Shown here in pieces: positions 30,986 through 39,952 of a DNA stretch of 64,000 nt. Within the stretch, counting starts at the first letter, position 1. Every line of letters starts with the position of its first letter. The notes under the pieces are model-generated. The model ran no database searches. It was not told where the DNA came from and saw only the letters and a program-made list of their open reading frames with translations. A program made the position numbers and the translations under genes. The DNA comes from an uncultured Mycoplasmatota bacterium (GTDB lineage: Bacteria; Bacillota_I; Bacilli_A; RF39; UBA660): contig USDJ01000003.1 in assembly GCA_900553395.1 (NCBI GenBank), positions 62,001 through 126,000 on the forward strand. The letters run 5' to 3'.

Positions 30986-31355
30986 CTTTCTTTAATAAAT
31001 CTCTTATTTCTTCTAAAAGTTTTACTTCATCACTTTTTGTATCCTTTTTTTCTTCTTTCTTTTCTTCTTTATGAGTTAATTTGTTAAATGCTCTTATTAC
31101 AATGAATATGCAAAATGCTACTATTAAAAAATCTACAACATTTTGAATAAATATTCCATAAGTCACTTTAGCAGAACCTATTTTGAAGTATAGGTTTGAA
31201 AAATCAATACCTCCTATAACAATTCCAACTAGTGGCATTATTATATCATCAACTAATGAACTTACTATTTTACCAAAAGCACTTCCTATAACAACACCAA
31301 CTGCAAGATCAACTACATTACCTTTAGAAATAAATTTTTTAAATTCTTTTATCAT
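30960..31355 (-). CDS. mscL: Large-conductance mechanosensitive channel
   Basis: 131-aa channel opened by membrane tension. Amphipathic N-terminal helix (MIKEFKKFISKGNVVDLAVG), TM1 (VVIGSAFGKIVSSLVDDIIMPLVG) with the conserved pore-lining pattern, a loop with YGIFIQNVVDFLIVAF as TM2, and a charged cytoplasmic helix bundle ending LLEEIRDLLKK. The ATG at 31355 is chosen because GGTGGTT precedes it; an ATG 12 bases upstream overlaps that RBS. Confidence 0.95.
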   Translation of the reverse strand: MIKEFKKFISKGNVVDLAVGVVIGSAFGKIVSSLVDDIIMPLVGIVIGGIDFSNLYFKIGSAKVTYGIFIQNVVDFLIVAFCIFIVIRAFNKLTHKEEKKEEKKDTKSDEVKLLEEIRDLLKKDTKKQSKN

Positions 31356-31371
31356 TTCAACCACCATCTAA

Positions 31372-31399
31372 ATTATACCATATAACGAAATTTTAGCAA
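31372..31399 (-). promoter_or_regulatory. mscL promoter
   Basis: Minus strand TTGCTA, 16-base spacer, TATAAT preceded by TGG (extended -10), 17 bases before the start codon. Confidence 0.65.
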
Positions 31400-31402
31400 A
31401 TA

Positions 31403-32221
31403 CTAATTATTTTTTTCTATAAATAAACAATGTTTACAAAGTTCTTCGACTTTTTTATTGTTTTTAAAGTTTTCAATCATATTAACTACCCTATTACTAT
31501 TTAATATATTATCTAGATTGTCTATCTCATATATGTTTCCTAACTTAATTTCACCACAACTATCTAAGCAGCAAGGAATAATATCTCCATTTACTAAAAT
31601 ACCAATATGATCTCTTAGTGCATAACAAGTGCCAAAATCACTATAATAATTATTGTTAAAATCCGGCCATATAAATTCGTGAAAACTATTTAAAAATAAT
31701 TTTTCTTTTATAGTAAAGCTTGAAAAGTTTAATGGAATATTCACTTTGTACCTATTATTTATATATTTAATAATATCTTCACTATATTTATTTTTAACCC
31801 AAAGTCTTAGTGAAATATATGTGTCATTTTCAAGTAATTTGTCCACAGTATTAAATGTATTTTCTAAGTAATCGTTTAAGCTAACTTTATATCTGGATGA
31901 ATAGCTATGTAGCGAAATATTAACTTGCCTTATATGCTTATTATTTTCTATTTTATTTAATAAGTATCCGTTGGTAGTTATATTTATTTTGAAATTTTTA
32001 CTAGCAATATCTATTATTTCATTTATTTTAGGATGTAATAATGGTTCTCCTAAAATATGGAGATATAAATAATCCGTATAATTTTTTAAAACTTTCAATA
32101 CTTTTTTAAAGTTGTTTATAGTTATAAATTCTTGCTTTCGCTTGTTCTTAATACAAAAATCACAATCTAGGTTACAGCTATTAGTAATTTCTACATAGAC
32201 TTTATTAAATCTTTTTTTCAT
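31403..32221 (-). CDS. Radical SAM protein with SPASM-like C-terminus
   Basis: 272 aa. Radical-SAM CxxxCxxC motif as CNLDCDFC (residues 13-20), GEPLLHPKI (GGEP-like, SAM-amino contact) and ITTNGYLL. The C-terminal cysteine set FGTCYALRD, IIPCCLDSCGE and ELCKHCLF resembles a SPASM/twitch auxiliary-cluster domain, and GILVNGDIIPCC is typical of these. Such enzymes often modify peptides or other small substrates; no precursor peptide is evident beside it. Monocistronic between mscL and spoIVB. Confidence 0.82.
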   Translation of the reverse strand: MKKRFNKVYVEITNSCNLDCDFCIKNKRKQEFITINNFKKVLKVLKNYTDYLYLHILGEPLLHPKINEIIDIASKNFKINITTNGYLLNKIENNKHIRQVNISLHSYSSRYKVSLNDYLENTFNTVDKLLENDTYISLRLWVKNKYSEDIIKYINNRYKVNIPLNFSSFTIKEKLFLNSFHEFIWPDFNNNYYSDFGTCYALRDHIGILVNGDIIPCCLDSCGEIKLGNIYEIDNLDNILNSNRVVNMIENFKNNKKVEELCKHCLFIEKNN

Positions 32222-32253
32222 AAATAATCACTATTTGATTATATCATAATCAT

Positions 32254-32286
32254 AAAAAAATAAAAACTAGAAATAATTCTAGTTTT
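32254..32286 (-). terminator. Terminator of spoIVB
   Basis: Minus strand AAAACTAGAA/TTCTAGTTTT stem then TTATTTTTTT. Confidence 0.8.
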
Positions 32287-33271
32287 CAGCTTCTTCTAAC
32301 ATGTTTGTTATAAGTATTCCGTATCCCTTATGTGGATTTTCAACTACTACGTGTGTTACAGCTCCTATAATATATTCTCCTTGAAGTATAGGACTGCCAC
32401 TCATTCCTTGAACAATTCCATTCGTTTTACTTAATAATTCTTGATCCGTTATTTCAAACTCAATATTTTTAAGTTTATTACTTGTTTTTTTTACGGATAA
32501 AATTTTTATTTTGTATTCTTCTACTTCAATCCCATTTAAAACAGTCTTTATAGTAGCATCACCTAATTTTATATCGTCTATATTAGCCACTTTATAAAGG
32601 TTAGTATCATCTATATTTGAGGTATAATTACCAAAAATTCCCTTACTAGTATTTTCAAATATTGTTCCGTTTACTTTATCACTGTATAGTATAGCATTTT
32701 TTTCTCCTGGATTTCCTTTATTACTTCTAGTTATTCCTGTTATTTTAGAATCAAATATAGTACCGCCTATTATATCAATTATTTCTCCTGTTTTAGAATC
32801 TGTGATTTCGTGTCCTAAAACTCCAAATAGTTTGGTATTTGGATCGATATAAGTTAAAGTTCCAACACCTGATATTGAGTCTTTTACATATAAACCTGTT
32901 TTTTTAATACCAGAATCTATATATAGATTTAATGTAGTATTTGTTGCTTTTTTATTCCTAATATATTCAATATTTAAACTTTCACAATTACAAGTATCTA
33001 TAATTGATACCATATTTTCCACTGATTGAACTTTTTTATTATTTATTTGACTTATTATGTCACCATTTTTTAAACCGGATTCATCTAGTGGATTATGTCC
33101 ATTTATTTCATAAGAACCAACTATTAATATACCATCTGTATTTAGTCTTATTCCTACTGTTTCTCCACTTGCAATTATTTTGTCGGAATATGCAAAAGCA
33201 ATTTGTGGAATACTAATTAGTGTTAAAAGAAGTATTTTTAGAGATTGTTTTTTAAAAAATTTTAAAAACAT
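32279..33271 (-). CDS. spoIVB: SpoIVB-type serine peptidase (S55)
   Basis: 330 aa; the Bacillus protein is about 425. N-terminal membrane/signal helix (LKILLLTLISIPQIAFA), PDZ domain (ESGLKNGDIISQINNKKVQS), then the S55 peptidase domain with GVLGHEITD (catalytic His about 154) and QGMSGSPILQ (catalytic Ser about 293). SpoIVB is secreted from the forespore and triggers SpoIVFB/sigma-K activation. The start is the ATG with AAAGGAG; a longer in-frame reading exists upstream but lacks an RBS. Strong evidence for a sporulation programme. Confidence 0.92.
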   Translation of the reverse strand: MFLKFFKKQSLKILLLTLISIPQIAFAYSDKIIASGETVGIRLNTDGILIVGSYEINGHNPLDESGLKNGDIISQINNKKVQSVENMVSIIDTCNCESLNIEYIRNKKATNTTLNLYIDSGIKKTGLYVKDSISGVGTLTYIDPNTKLFGVLGHEITDSKTGEIIDIIGGTIFDSKITGITRSNKGNPGEKNAILYSDKVNGTIFENTSKGIFGNYTSNIDDTNLYKVANIDDIKLGDATIKTVLNGIEVEEYKIKILSVKKTSNKLKNIEFEITDQELLSKTNGIVQGMSGSPILQGEYIIGAVTHVVVENPHKGYGILITNMLEEAEN

Positions 33272-33335
33272 AAAAACAACTCCTTTATAGACTACCATTA
33301 ATATTATGAAGAGTATATTTTAATTTATGAAATGA

Positions 33336-33358
33336 AAAAAATACCATAAAGGTATTTT
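33336..33358 (-). terminator. Terminator of the amidohydrolase operon
   Basis: Minus strand AATACC/GGTATT stem with a TTTAT loop then TTTTTT, just after the stop. Confidence 0.75.
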
Positions 33359-34634
33359 ACATAACTCTATTAATAATATTATTTATATGTTTTTTAAGTT
33401 TTACTTCGTCAAAAGGAACTAGAAGTTTATGATTTAGCATTAAAACTTCTCCATTTACAATAGTTGCATCAACATTAGAATATCCAGTATTATGTACTAC
33501 ATTGTTAATGACATCAACAGTAGGATAAGTTTCTATCTCATTTAAATCTACTATGATAATATCTGCATTTTTACCTACTTCAATACTTCCTATTTTATCA
33601 TCCATAAAAAGTGCTTTAGCTCCATTTATTGTTGCCATTTTTAAAACTTCATATGAAGAAGACACAACAGGATCTTTATATAAACCTTTTTGTAATAAAT
33701 CAACCATTGACATATGGTAGAACAAATTCAAATTATTTCCGCTGCCCTGACCATCAGTTCCTAGGCAAACATTAACATAATTTTTATATTTTGATATATT
33801 TGCAATACCACATCCTAAGTTTAAATTACTAATTGGATTATGAACAAAGCTTACCTTTTTATTTAAAAATTTACTTAATTTATCTTCACTAATAAAAGTT
33901 GTATGAGCTAAAATTAGTTTATTTCTAAGCATTCCTACTTTTTCTAAAGCATCGACTGGATCCATATTGTATTTTTCTTTTATTGTACTAACTTCTGTTT
34001 CATTTTCACAAAAATGTATATGTAGTGGTAAATCTAATTTTAGAGCTAAATCACTGCACTTTTTTAAATATTCTTCACTACTTGTATAAAATGAGTGAAC
34101 AGCTACAGAAAACTTAATTAGATCACTATCTTTGTTTTCTTCATATAGTTTTAAAAACTCATCAATCATCTTTTGTCCTTGACCAGTTCCATCCATAAGA
34201 CATCTACTAAATAAAGATCTAAGTTTAGTCTGTTTTAAAGCCTTAATACTGCCATCACAGTTAAAATACATATCATTACTAGTAGTAGTTCCTGTTTTAA
34301 TCATCTCTATACACGAAAGTAAAGTAGAATAATATACATCATCGTTTGTTAAATTGTTTTCTATAGGCCAAATTTTATTTTCAAGCCATTCATTAAGTGT
34401 TAATGAATCATTAGTAGCCCTAAAAATACTCATGCCTAGATGTGTATGTGCATTTATAAGTCCTGGCAATACAACCTTATTAGTAGCATCTATTAACATA
34501 TCGTATTCGCCATCATAATCTTTAACTATTTTAAATATTTTATCGTCTTTGATTACAATATCTAACTTTTCGTATTGTTCTTTTCTTTTTTCGCCCATGG
34601 TGATTACTGTACCACCCTTAATAACTTTTATCAT
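33357..34634 (-). CDS. mtaD: 5'-methylthioadenosine/S-adenosylhomocysteine deaminase-type amidohydrolase
   Basis: 425-aa zinc amidohydrolase. Metal motif LPGLINAHTHLGMSIFR (HxH), LPLHIHFCENETEV, LILAHTTFISEDKL, SFVHNPISNLNLGCG and the catalytic Asp in VCLGTDGQGSGNN. These match the MtaD/SAH deaminase branch, which recycles adenosine derivatives. It directly follows xseB and is probably the last gene of the nusB-xseA-xseB operon. Substrate choice within the branch (MTA, SAH or others) is not fixed by sequence. Confidence 0.85.
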   Translation of the reverse strand: MIKVIKGGTVITMGEKRKEQYEKLDIVIKDDKIFKIVKDYDGEYDMLIDATNKVVLPGLINAHTHLGMSIFRATNDSLTLNEWLENKIWPIENNLTNDDVYYSTLLSCIEMIKTGTTTSNDMYFNCDGSIKALKQTKLRSLFSRCLMDGTGQGQKMIDEFLKLYEENKDSDLIKFSVAVHSFYTSSEEYLKKCSDLALKLDLPLHIHFCENETEVSTIKEKYNMDPVDALEKVGMLRNKLILAHTTFISEDKLSKFLNKKVSFVHNPISNLNLGCGIANISKYKNYVNVCLGTDGQGSGNNLNLFYHMSMVDLLQKGLYKDPVVSSSYEVLKMATINGAKALFMDDKIGSIEVGKNADIIIVDLNEIETYPTVDVINNVVHNTGYSNVDATIVNGEVLMLNHKLLVPFDEVKLKKHINNIINRVM

Positions 34635-34636
34635 AT

Positions 34637-34858
34637 TTATTCCTCAACTTTAAATTCTTCTTCAGAACCATCTTCACTTATTATTTTTGTAACTTTATCT
34701 TCAATATTTTTAAGTTTTTTATCACACTCTTTTACTAGTTTCATAGCATAAGTATACTTTTCTATTGAAGAATCAAGGTCTATTTCACCAGATTCTAATT
34801 CATTTATAATACTTTCTAGTTCTTTTAATTTATCTTCAAATTTAACTTCTTTAGTCAT
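34637..34858 (-). CDS. xseB: Exodeoxyribonuclease VII small subunit
   Basis: 73 aa, helical hairpin with the family motif FEDKLKELESIINELESGEI, DLDSSIEKYTYAMKLVKECDKKL. Overlaps the xseA end by 8 bases. Partner of XseA in degrading ssDNA to oligonucleotides. RBS AAGGAGA. Confidence 0.93.
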   Translation of the reverse strand: MTKEVKFEDKLKELESIINELESGEIDLDSSIEKYTYAMKLVKECDKKLKNIEDKVTKIISEDGSEEEFKVEE

Positions 34859-36128
34859 TTATATTCTCCTTTATTTCAATCACTTCAGTAATAACATCAC
34901 CATCATAAAATTTAATTTTTAATTTATCATTTTTATTTAAGTCTCCTACCCTACTTATCAACTTATCACTTTGATATGCTAATGAATATCCTCTTTTTAG
35001 TGTTCCAAGCGGATTTACTAGTTCAAGTTTATCAACTAGGGTCAAGAATTTATCTTTTGAGTCTTTATATAGTGTTTGAGGATTATTTAATATATAATTT
35101 CTCTTTAACAACTCAAATTTGTGCTTTGATGCATCTAGCTTTTTAATTATTATTTTTTCTAATGACTCTACTATATAATCTAGTCTTTGTTTTTTATTTT
35201 CATACATTATTAATGGATTTTTTATAACAAAACTATTTTTAATTGAATCTAATATTAATCTTTGATAGTTGATTTTTCCATTGATAGATTCATTTAATCT
35301 TATGGTTAAATTATTTAAATGGTTTATTAGATCAGAGATGTTAGGAACGGCTAATTCGGCTGCTCCTGTTGGTGTTGGTGCTCTTAGGTCTGCTACATAA
35401 TCTGCTATAGTAAAATCTATTTCGTGTCCTACAGCGCTTATTATAGGTGTTTTAGCTTCAAATATTGCACGAGCAACTATTTCCTCATTAAATGGCCATA
35501 AATCTTCTATGGAACCTCCACCACGCCCCACAATAATTACATCTAAATTATAATTGTCAGCTTGCTTAATTTTTTTTACTATATCATCTTTAGCTTGATC
35601 TCCCTGAACTAAAGTTGGAAATACTACTATGTCACAAATAGGGTATCTTCTTTTTATTGTAGATATTATATCTCTAATAGCAGCTCCTGTTGGTGCTGTC
35701 ACTACACCTATTTTTTCTGGTATTTTTGGTATTGTCTTTTTATATTTGGCATCAAAAAGTCCTTCTTTTGATAAGTCTTTTTTTAATTTTTCAAAAGCAA
35801 TGTAAAGATTCCCTATACCATCTTCTAGCATCTCATCTACATATATTTGATATCCGCCTGTTGCCTCATATACACTAATTCTTCCTGTTACAAGTACTTT
35901 AGAGCCATCTACTGGTCTAAATAAAAGTTTTTTAGCATTAGATGAGAACATAATAGCATTAATTTTACTATTTTCATCTTTCAACGAAAAATATATATGT
36001 CCAGTAGAATGATACTTAATATTAGATATTTCACCTTTTAAATATACAACTCTTAAATTGGTATCGCTTTCAAATTTAGCTTTCAAATATCTTGTTATAG
36101 CACTTATTGATAAATACTTACTCTCCAT
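34851..36128 (-). CDS. xseA: Exodeoxyribonuclease VII large subunit
   Basis: 425 aa. N-terminal OB-fold (LRVVYLKGEISNIKYHSTGHIYF), then the catalytic region with PKIPEKIGVVTAPTGAAIRDI, IIVGRGGGSIEDLWPFN and ISAVGHEIDFTIADYVADLRAPTPTGAAEL, and a coiled C-terminal part ending LGTLKRGYSLAYQ. Overlaps nusB by 11 bases and xseB by 8, indicating one translationally coupled operon. Confidence 0.96.
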   Translation of the reverse strand: MESKYLSISAITRYLKAKFESDTNLRVVYLKGEISNIKYHSTGHIYFSLKDENSKINAIMFSSNAKKLLFRPVDGSKVLVTGRISVYEATGGYQIYVDEMLEDGIGNLYIAFEKLKKDLSKEGLFDAKYKKTIPKIPEKIGVVTAPTGAAIRDIISTIKRRYPICDIVVFPTLVQGDQAKDDIVKKIKQADNYNLDVIIVGRGGGSIEDLWPFNEEIVARAIFEAKTPIISAVGHEIDFTIADYVADLRAPTPTGAAELAVPNISDLINHLNNLTIRLNESINGKINYQRLILDSIKNSFVIKNPLIMYENKKQRLDYIVESLEKIIIKKLDASKHKFELLKRNYILNNPQTLYKDSKDKFLTLVDKLELVNPLGTLKRGYSLAYQSDKLISRVGDLNKNDKLKIKFYDGDVITEVIEIKENIND

Positions 36129-36537
36129 CTTTATCTACCTTATTATGATATACTTTATCTAAAACACCATTTATCATTTTTTTAACATCATCATCACTAT
36201 AATTTTTAGCTAATTCAACAGCTTCATTTATTACTACAATTTCTGGAGTGTTAGTATAAAGTAATTCGTAAATAGATAATCTTAATATAGACTGATCAGT
36301 GTTTCCTAATCTATCTATAGTCCACTTATTTAAGTATTTGTTTGCTACAGAATCTAATTCTTCTTTTTTAGTTATTACGCCAAATACTATATCTTTTACA
36401 AATTCGTTATCTACTGGATTAACCTCTTTGATAACATCTTCTACATTGTAATCTATCTTATTTATATCATATAAATTAATCTGATATAAAATAGTCATTA
36501 TATTTTTTCTTAATTCACTACGTGTTAGTTGTTTCAT
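36118..36537 (-). CDS. nusB: Transcription antitermination factor NusB
   Basis: 139 aa all-helical RNA-binding protein that acts with NusE in rRNA antitermination. Seen: LTRSELRKNIMTILYQI, VDNEFVKDIVFGVITKKEELD, DQSILRLSIYELLYTN, PEIVVINEAVELAKNYSDDD. First gene of the nusB-xseA-xseB operon with RBS TTGGTGAT. Confidence 0.95.
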   Translation of the reverse strand: MKQLTRSELRKNIMTILYQINLYDINKIDYNVEDVIKEVNPVDNEFVKDIVFGVITKKEELDSVANKYLNKWTIDRLGNTDQSILRLSIYELLYTNTPEIVVINEAVELAKNYSDDDVKKMINGVLDKVYHNKVDKDGE

Positions 36538-36602
36538 TTTATCACCAATAAATATTTTATCATATTTTAACTTTATTTAAAAGTATCTTTATTTAAATAA
36601 AA

Positions 36603-36624
36603 TAAAAAGACTAATAATTAGTCA
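36603..36624 (-). terminator. Terminator of the spoIIP unit
   Basis: Minus strand GACTAAT/ATTAGTC stem, 1-base loop plus flanks, then TTTTTATTTT; it lies after the stop at 36627. Confidence 0.7.
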
Positions 36625-36626
36625 GT

Positions 36627-37010
36627 TTATTTAATATATGCTTCTCCAGCTCCTGAATATAGCTTAATAAGTATATTTATCATTAAATATAATATTAATA
36701 TAAATAGAAATATCCATCCAATAATAGGTACAATAAATAGAATTATCCATATATAAGGAGATAAATAATATTCACTACCATTTATTTTTAATTTCGCACT
36801 TACATTAGATAATATTTCTATATAAAGGGCAATTATCATTACAGCAAATGGTAAAATTAGAATCATTCCAATTAACCAGAAGTACCATTTGGCATACCAA
36901 CTATTTTCATCAAAAACATCAAGAAGTGCTCCTAGTAAAATTGTGCCAGTTCCACCTGATAGGAATAATAGTAAAAAGCACCACCAGTATTCTCTTTTTA
37001 ACATTTTCAT
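36627..37010 (-). CDS. Small polytopic membrane protein (127 aa), unknown
   Basis: Three hydrophobic helices (CFLLLFLSGGTGTILLGALL, WLIGMILILPFAVMIIALYI, WIILFIVPIIGWIFLFILIL) with short polar links. RBS AGAGGTGAT. Third gene after spoIIP and the 110-aa gene, with its own terminator. No family recognised; function not inferable. Confidence 0.72.
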   Translation of the reverse strand: MKMLKREYWWCFLLLFLSGGTGTILLGALLDVFDENSWYAKWYFWLIGMILILPFAVMIIALYIEILSNVSAKLKINGSEYYLSPYIWIILFIVPIIGWIFLFILILYLMINILIKLYSGAGEAYIK

Positions 37011-37043
37011 AAAATCACCTCTTTAATTATAGCATATCATTCA

Positions 37044-37376
37044 TTATTCTCCAACTAATTTGGATAAAAACTTAAAGCTTGATTCTACACCTTTATTAGC
37101 AGCTTTACTAATTCCTTGTGAAATTTTACTAGTTAATTTGGATAAATTATTGTTATATTTGGTTTCTTCTACGACTAAGTATTTATTTATATCCACTTCT
37201 TTACCATTTTTAACGTCCTCTTCGAATTTTTTTATTTGTTCTTCTGTCATTACAGCTTTCTCGTGGTTCTTGTATTCGTAATATCCTGTTAATTCGGATA
37301 AGTAAATAGCTAAAAAACTTATAAAAAACACATAAAATATAAACTTAAATATTTTTTTCTTTTTATCTGGTTTCAT
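37044..37376 (-). CDS. Single-pass membrane protein downstream of spoIIP (110 aa)
   Basis: Basic N-terminus, one helix (FKFIFYVFFISFLAIYLSELTG), then a hydrophilic external region rich in Lys/Glu and a terminal amphipathic helix (KGVESSFKFLSKLVGE). Its start overlaps the spoIIP end by 14 bases, so it is coexpressed with spoIIP; a sporulation-related role is a guess from that coupling. Not recognised. Confidence 0.72.
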   Translation of the reverse strand: MKPDKKKKIFKFIFYVFFISFLAIYLSELTGYYEYKNHEKAVMTEEQIKKFEEDVKNGKEVDINKYLVVEETKYNNNLSKLTSKISQGISKAANKGVESSFKFLSKLVGE

Positions 37377-38307
37377 TAATATATTCTCCTATCACATCTG
37401 CTATTAGATCTAAAGTATTGTTTACTTCATCTATATTATTATTATTACCTCCTACTTCTATTAAAATAACATTAGGGCCTATATCTTGATTGTATACCCC
37501 ATTTACTCCATATCCCTCTTTTTTCATAATTCCCCTAGTTAAGGTAGGATATTTATTTAAAATTATATTATTAATTTTTGTAACAATTTCAAGATTTTCC
37601 TTATAAGTGTCATATTCTAGTCCTATTACAAATAATACTTTAGCGCAATCTTTACCATTAATATTGACATAAGTTGCTTCTTTTGATGCTGCATCTCTAT
37701 GCAAATCAATAAATAATTTAGCACTCTTATTTTTTTTATATGCTTCTTTTAGAAAAACTCTACTTGCTATATAACTTCCAGCATGGTTTAAGCCATGTTC
37801 TTTCATATATGCCAAGATATCACTTTCTTCTACAAATGCATTAATATTTAAATTATTTAACTTTTCTTTTAACATATGAGATGCCATTAACACATCTGGA
37901 GTAATATTGTAATCTTCTAAATATTCTTTAGAATAGTTTTCACCTTGATGCGAATTATATATATAAACATCAACAGGATCGTTTTTAGCATAGTTAAAAT
38001 TAACAGATATAGTATTATTAGTGTTACTACTATTCTTAGTATACATGATTTGACTTTTTAGTATATTTTCTGGTGAATTAAATATATCGTTATTTACTAA
38101 ATAATAAAATGAGTTTATGAATTTATTGCTTTTGTTATTATATGTATAATAATTTGAACTATTTAAAATAAACTTTAAAACTTTATTATTAATATTTATT
38201 GTTGAAATTTTATAATTATTAATAAACAATATTGCTATTGCAATCAGTAATAAGAAAAACTTGCTTTTGTGTTTTAATCTTTTTTTAGATTTAAATCTTT
38301 TTTTCAT
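37363..38307 (-). CDS. spoIIP: Stage II sporulation protein P
   Basis: About 315 aa. Basic N-terminus with one membrane helix (KFFLLLIAIAILFINNYK), then the SpoIIP amidase/endopeptidase domain: DVYIYNSHQGENYSKEYL (metal His), ARKMF-like LKEKLNNLNINAF, LFIDLHRDAA (DLHRD), VIGLEYDTYKENLE, and GPNVILIEVGGNNN (catalytic EVG). Part of the SpoIID-M-P engulfment machine; SpoIIM is encoded in the same window. The ATG at 38307 has TTGGTGAT. Confidence 0.93.
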   Translation of the reverse strand: MKKRFKSKKRLKHKSKFFLLLIAIAILFINNYKISTININNKVLKFILNSSNYYTYNNKSNKFINSFYYLVNNDIFNSPENILKSQIMYTKNSSNTNNTISVNFNYAKNDPVDVYIYNSHQGENYSKEYLEDYNITPDVLMASHMLKEKLNNLNINAFVEESDILAYMKEHGLNHAGSYIASRVFLKEAYKKNKSAKLFIDLHRDAASKEATYVNINGKDCAKVLFVIGLEYDTYKENLEIVTKINNIILNKYPTLTRGIMKKEGYGVNGVYNQDIGPNVILIEVGGNNNNIDEVNNTLDLIADVIGEYINETR

Positions 38308-38354
38308 ATTATCACCAATTTTAATATACAATAAACTGTAATTAAGTTTTGTCG

Positions 38355-38390
38355 AAAAAAAGAAATGATAAATAACTACATTATCATTTC
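38355..38390 (-). terminator. Orphan terminator-like hairpin in the spoIIP leader
   Basis: Minus strand GAAATGATAA/TTATCATTTC perfect 10-bp stem followed by TTTTTTT, about 50 bases before the spoIIP start. There is no minus-strand gene directly upstream for it to serve. Confidence 0.65.
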
Positions 38391-38492
38391 AAGTATTATA
38401 TTCATAATACACTATATTATATTTAAAATAATCCAATATATGTTGACTTTTTTATATGTTGTGATAAAATATTGTGCGAGGATGTGGTTCTC

Positions 38493-39392
38493 TTGAATAA
38501 ATTAAAAAAATACATCAATCTTCTTAAAAATGGAACAAAAACCATGTTTAAAGAGTTTTTTAAAAAAGAGACAAATAAAAAGCAAAGAGCAAACATGTGG
38601 ACATTTACAAGACTTGTAGCTCCTTTTATAAACTTAATATTAACTATAATTGCCATTTCTAGTGGCATTTCTGCTCTTTTTATAGCGAGCGCTATTATAG
38701 CTGCTATGGCAGCTACTACAGACTTTTTTGATGGTAGAAGTGCTAGAAAATACAATAGTCAAAGTGAATTTGGCGAATTATTGGATCAAGTTACCGACAA
38801 AGTCTTTTCTGGATTAACAGGAATATGCTTAGTCATGATTAATCCACTTTATATTATTACACTAATAGGTGAAGGAATTATTTCTTCTATAAATGTTTAT
38901 TATGGTTTAAAACATAAAAATGTTAAATTTGAAAGTAGTAAATTGGGCAAACTTAAAATGTGGCCATTATTTTTGACTCTAGGTTTAGGATTCTTTTCAC
39001 AAATAAGTTTAACTATGTTAAAAATTTCAAATATAGCTATTGTTTTCACTTTTATAATGCAACTTCTAACTGCTGGTAATTATATTGCAATAAATAACAG
39101 TAAAGTTAAAGAATTTAAAATGAAACAAATAATTGAAAGCAATGATGAAGAATTAGCCAATAGTAATGAGAACAAAAAAGAAAAAGCTTTAAATAACGTA
39201 AACAAAAATACAAGAAGCTTATCAGAAAATCCAAAGCATTCAGAAGAAACTTCGAAAAATTTAGAAAGAATACAACATCAAAAAGGAAGATATAAAAATC
39301 TTAGAGATTTAGCTTCTTCTTTAAGGCAAGAACAAGAAGAACCAGAAAAATTAAATGATTTTCAAAAAATAATATCAAAAGAGGATAACTAA
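38493..39392 (+). CDS. CDP-alcohol phosphatidyltransferase (PgsA-like) with long charged tail
   Basis: About 300 aa. The catalytic motif D-x2-DG-x2-AR-x8-G-x3-D-x3-D is seen in DFFDGRSARKYNSQSEFG and LLDQVTDK, within a multi-helix membrane domain (about 40-205) of the phosphatidylglycerophosphate synthase type. A 100-residue Lys/Glu/Asn tail (SNENKKEKALNNVN...) has no match I know. The start is probably TTG 38493 with GAGG upstream; alternatives lie up to 38472. A plus-strand gene in a mainly minus region, ended by a bidirectional terminator. Confidence 0.85.
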   Translation: MNKLKKYINLLKNGTKTMFKEFFKKETNKKQRANMWTFTRLVAPFINLILTIIAISSGISALFIASAIIAAMAATTDFFDGRSARKYNSQSEFGELLDQVTDKVFSGLTGICLVMINPLYIITLIGEGIISSINVYYGLKHKNVKFESSKLGKLKMWPLFLTLGLGFFSQISLTMLKISNIAIVFTFIMQLLTAGNYIAINNSKVKEFKMKQIIESNDEELANSNENKKEKALNNVNKNTRSLSENPKHSEETSKNLERIQHQKGRYKNLRDLASSLRQEQEEPEKLNDFQKIISKEDN

Positions 39393-39410
39393 AAATTGTT
39401 ATCCTTTTAA
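39377..39410. terminator. Bidirectional terminator
   Basis: AAAAGAGGATAAC/GTTATCCTTTT stem between the convergent phosphatidyltransferase gene and the 181-aa gene. Confidence 0.75.
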
Positions 39411-39952
39411 CTTACTAAAATATTTCCTATAGTCTCAGCAATATTATAAAACGTATCTTTAATAAAATATAACTTATCTTTTATTTTATTATTTTTGCCA
39501 TTCGTATTATTTATTTCAAGTATAATGCCTTCCTTTAATGTTATTTTGGTAATTGTTACATTATACCTCTTATATTTATCTATTATAAACTCTGAATCAA
39601 TATCATTAGACAAATATACATATATCATATTATTATTTATATATATACTGTCTCTTATAAAGTATTTATAGTATTCAATAATTTCATCCATATTACAAAT
39701 TAAGTAATTTGAAGACTTTTTAGTTATATATTTTCTTAATTTTTTAATATTTATATACTTTCCTTTGTTAGTATTTCTTTTAGCTTTTTTCTTTGATTTG
39801 TGATTTAAATTACCACCTGATGGAAATCTATTGATTGAATAGAGATTAACACTTTTCTTTTTATTAAGTAATTCAACTAGGTTATCATCAATTCCAATTG
39901 CCAATACATTTCCATCAAAACTTTTTATTATATCTTTTAGCTTATTTTTCAA
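39407..39952 (-). CDS. Unknown protein coupled to tcdA (181 aa)
   Basis: Starts at TTG with AGGTGATATAG, overlapping the tcdA end by 11 bases. Begins MKNKLKDIIKSFDGNVLAIG, with an ABAB-like start (GNVLAIGIDDNLVELL) resembling a nucleotide-binding or methyltransferase fold, then a very basic segment (HKSKKKAKRNTNKGK). No catalytic motif found. Coupling to tcdA suggests a role around tRNA or RNA, but this is a guess. Confidence 0.68.
   Translation of the reverse strand: MKNKLKDIIKSFDGNVLAIGIDDNLVELLNKKKSVNLYSINRFPSGGNLNHKSKKKAKRNTNKGKYINIKKLRKYITKKSSNYLICNMDEIIEYYKYFIRDSIYINNNMIYVYLSNDIDSEFIIDKYKRYNVTITKITLKEGIILEINNTNGKNNKIKDKLYFIKDTFYNIAETIGNILVS

Noticed and set aside
38423..38755. Minus-strand ORF of 110 codons over the phosphatidyltransferase gene
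   Set aside because: Antisense to the intact catalytic motif and without an RBS; considered only because an orphan terminator follows it.
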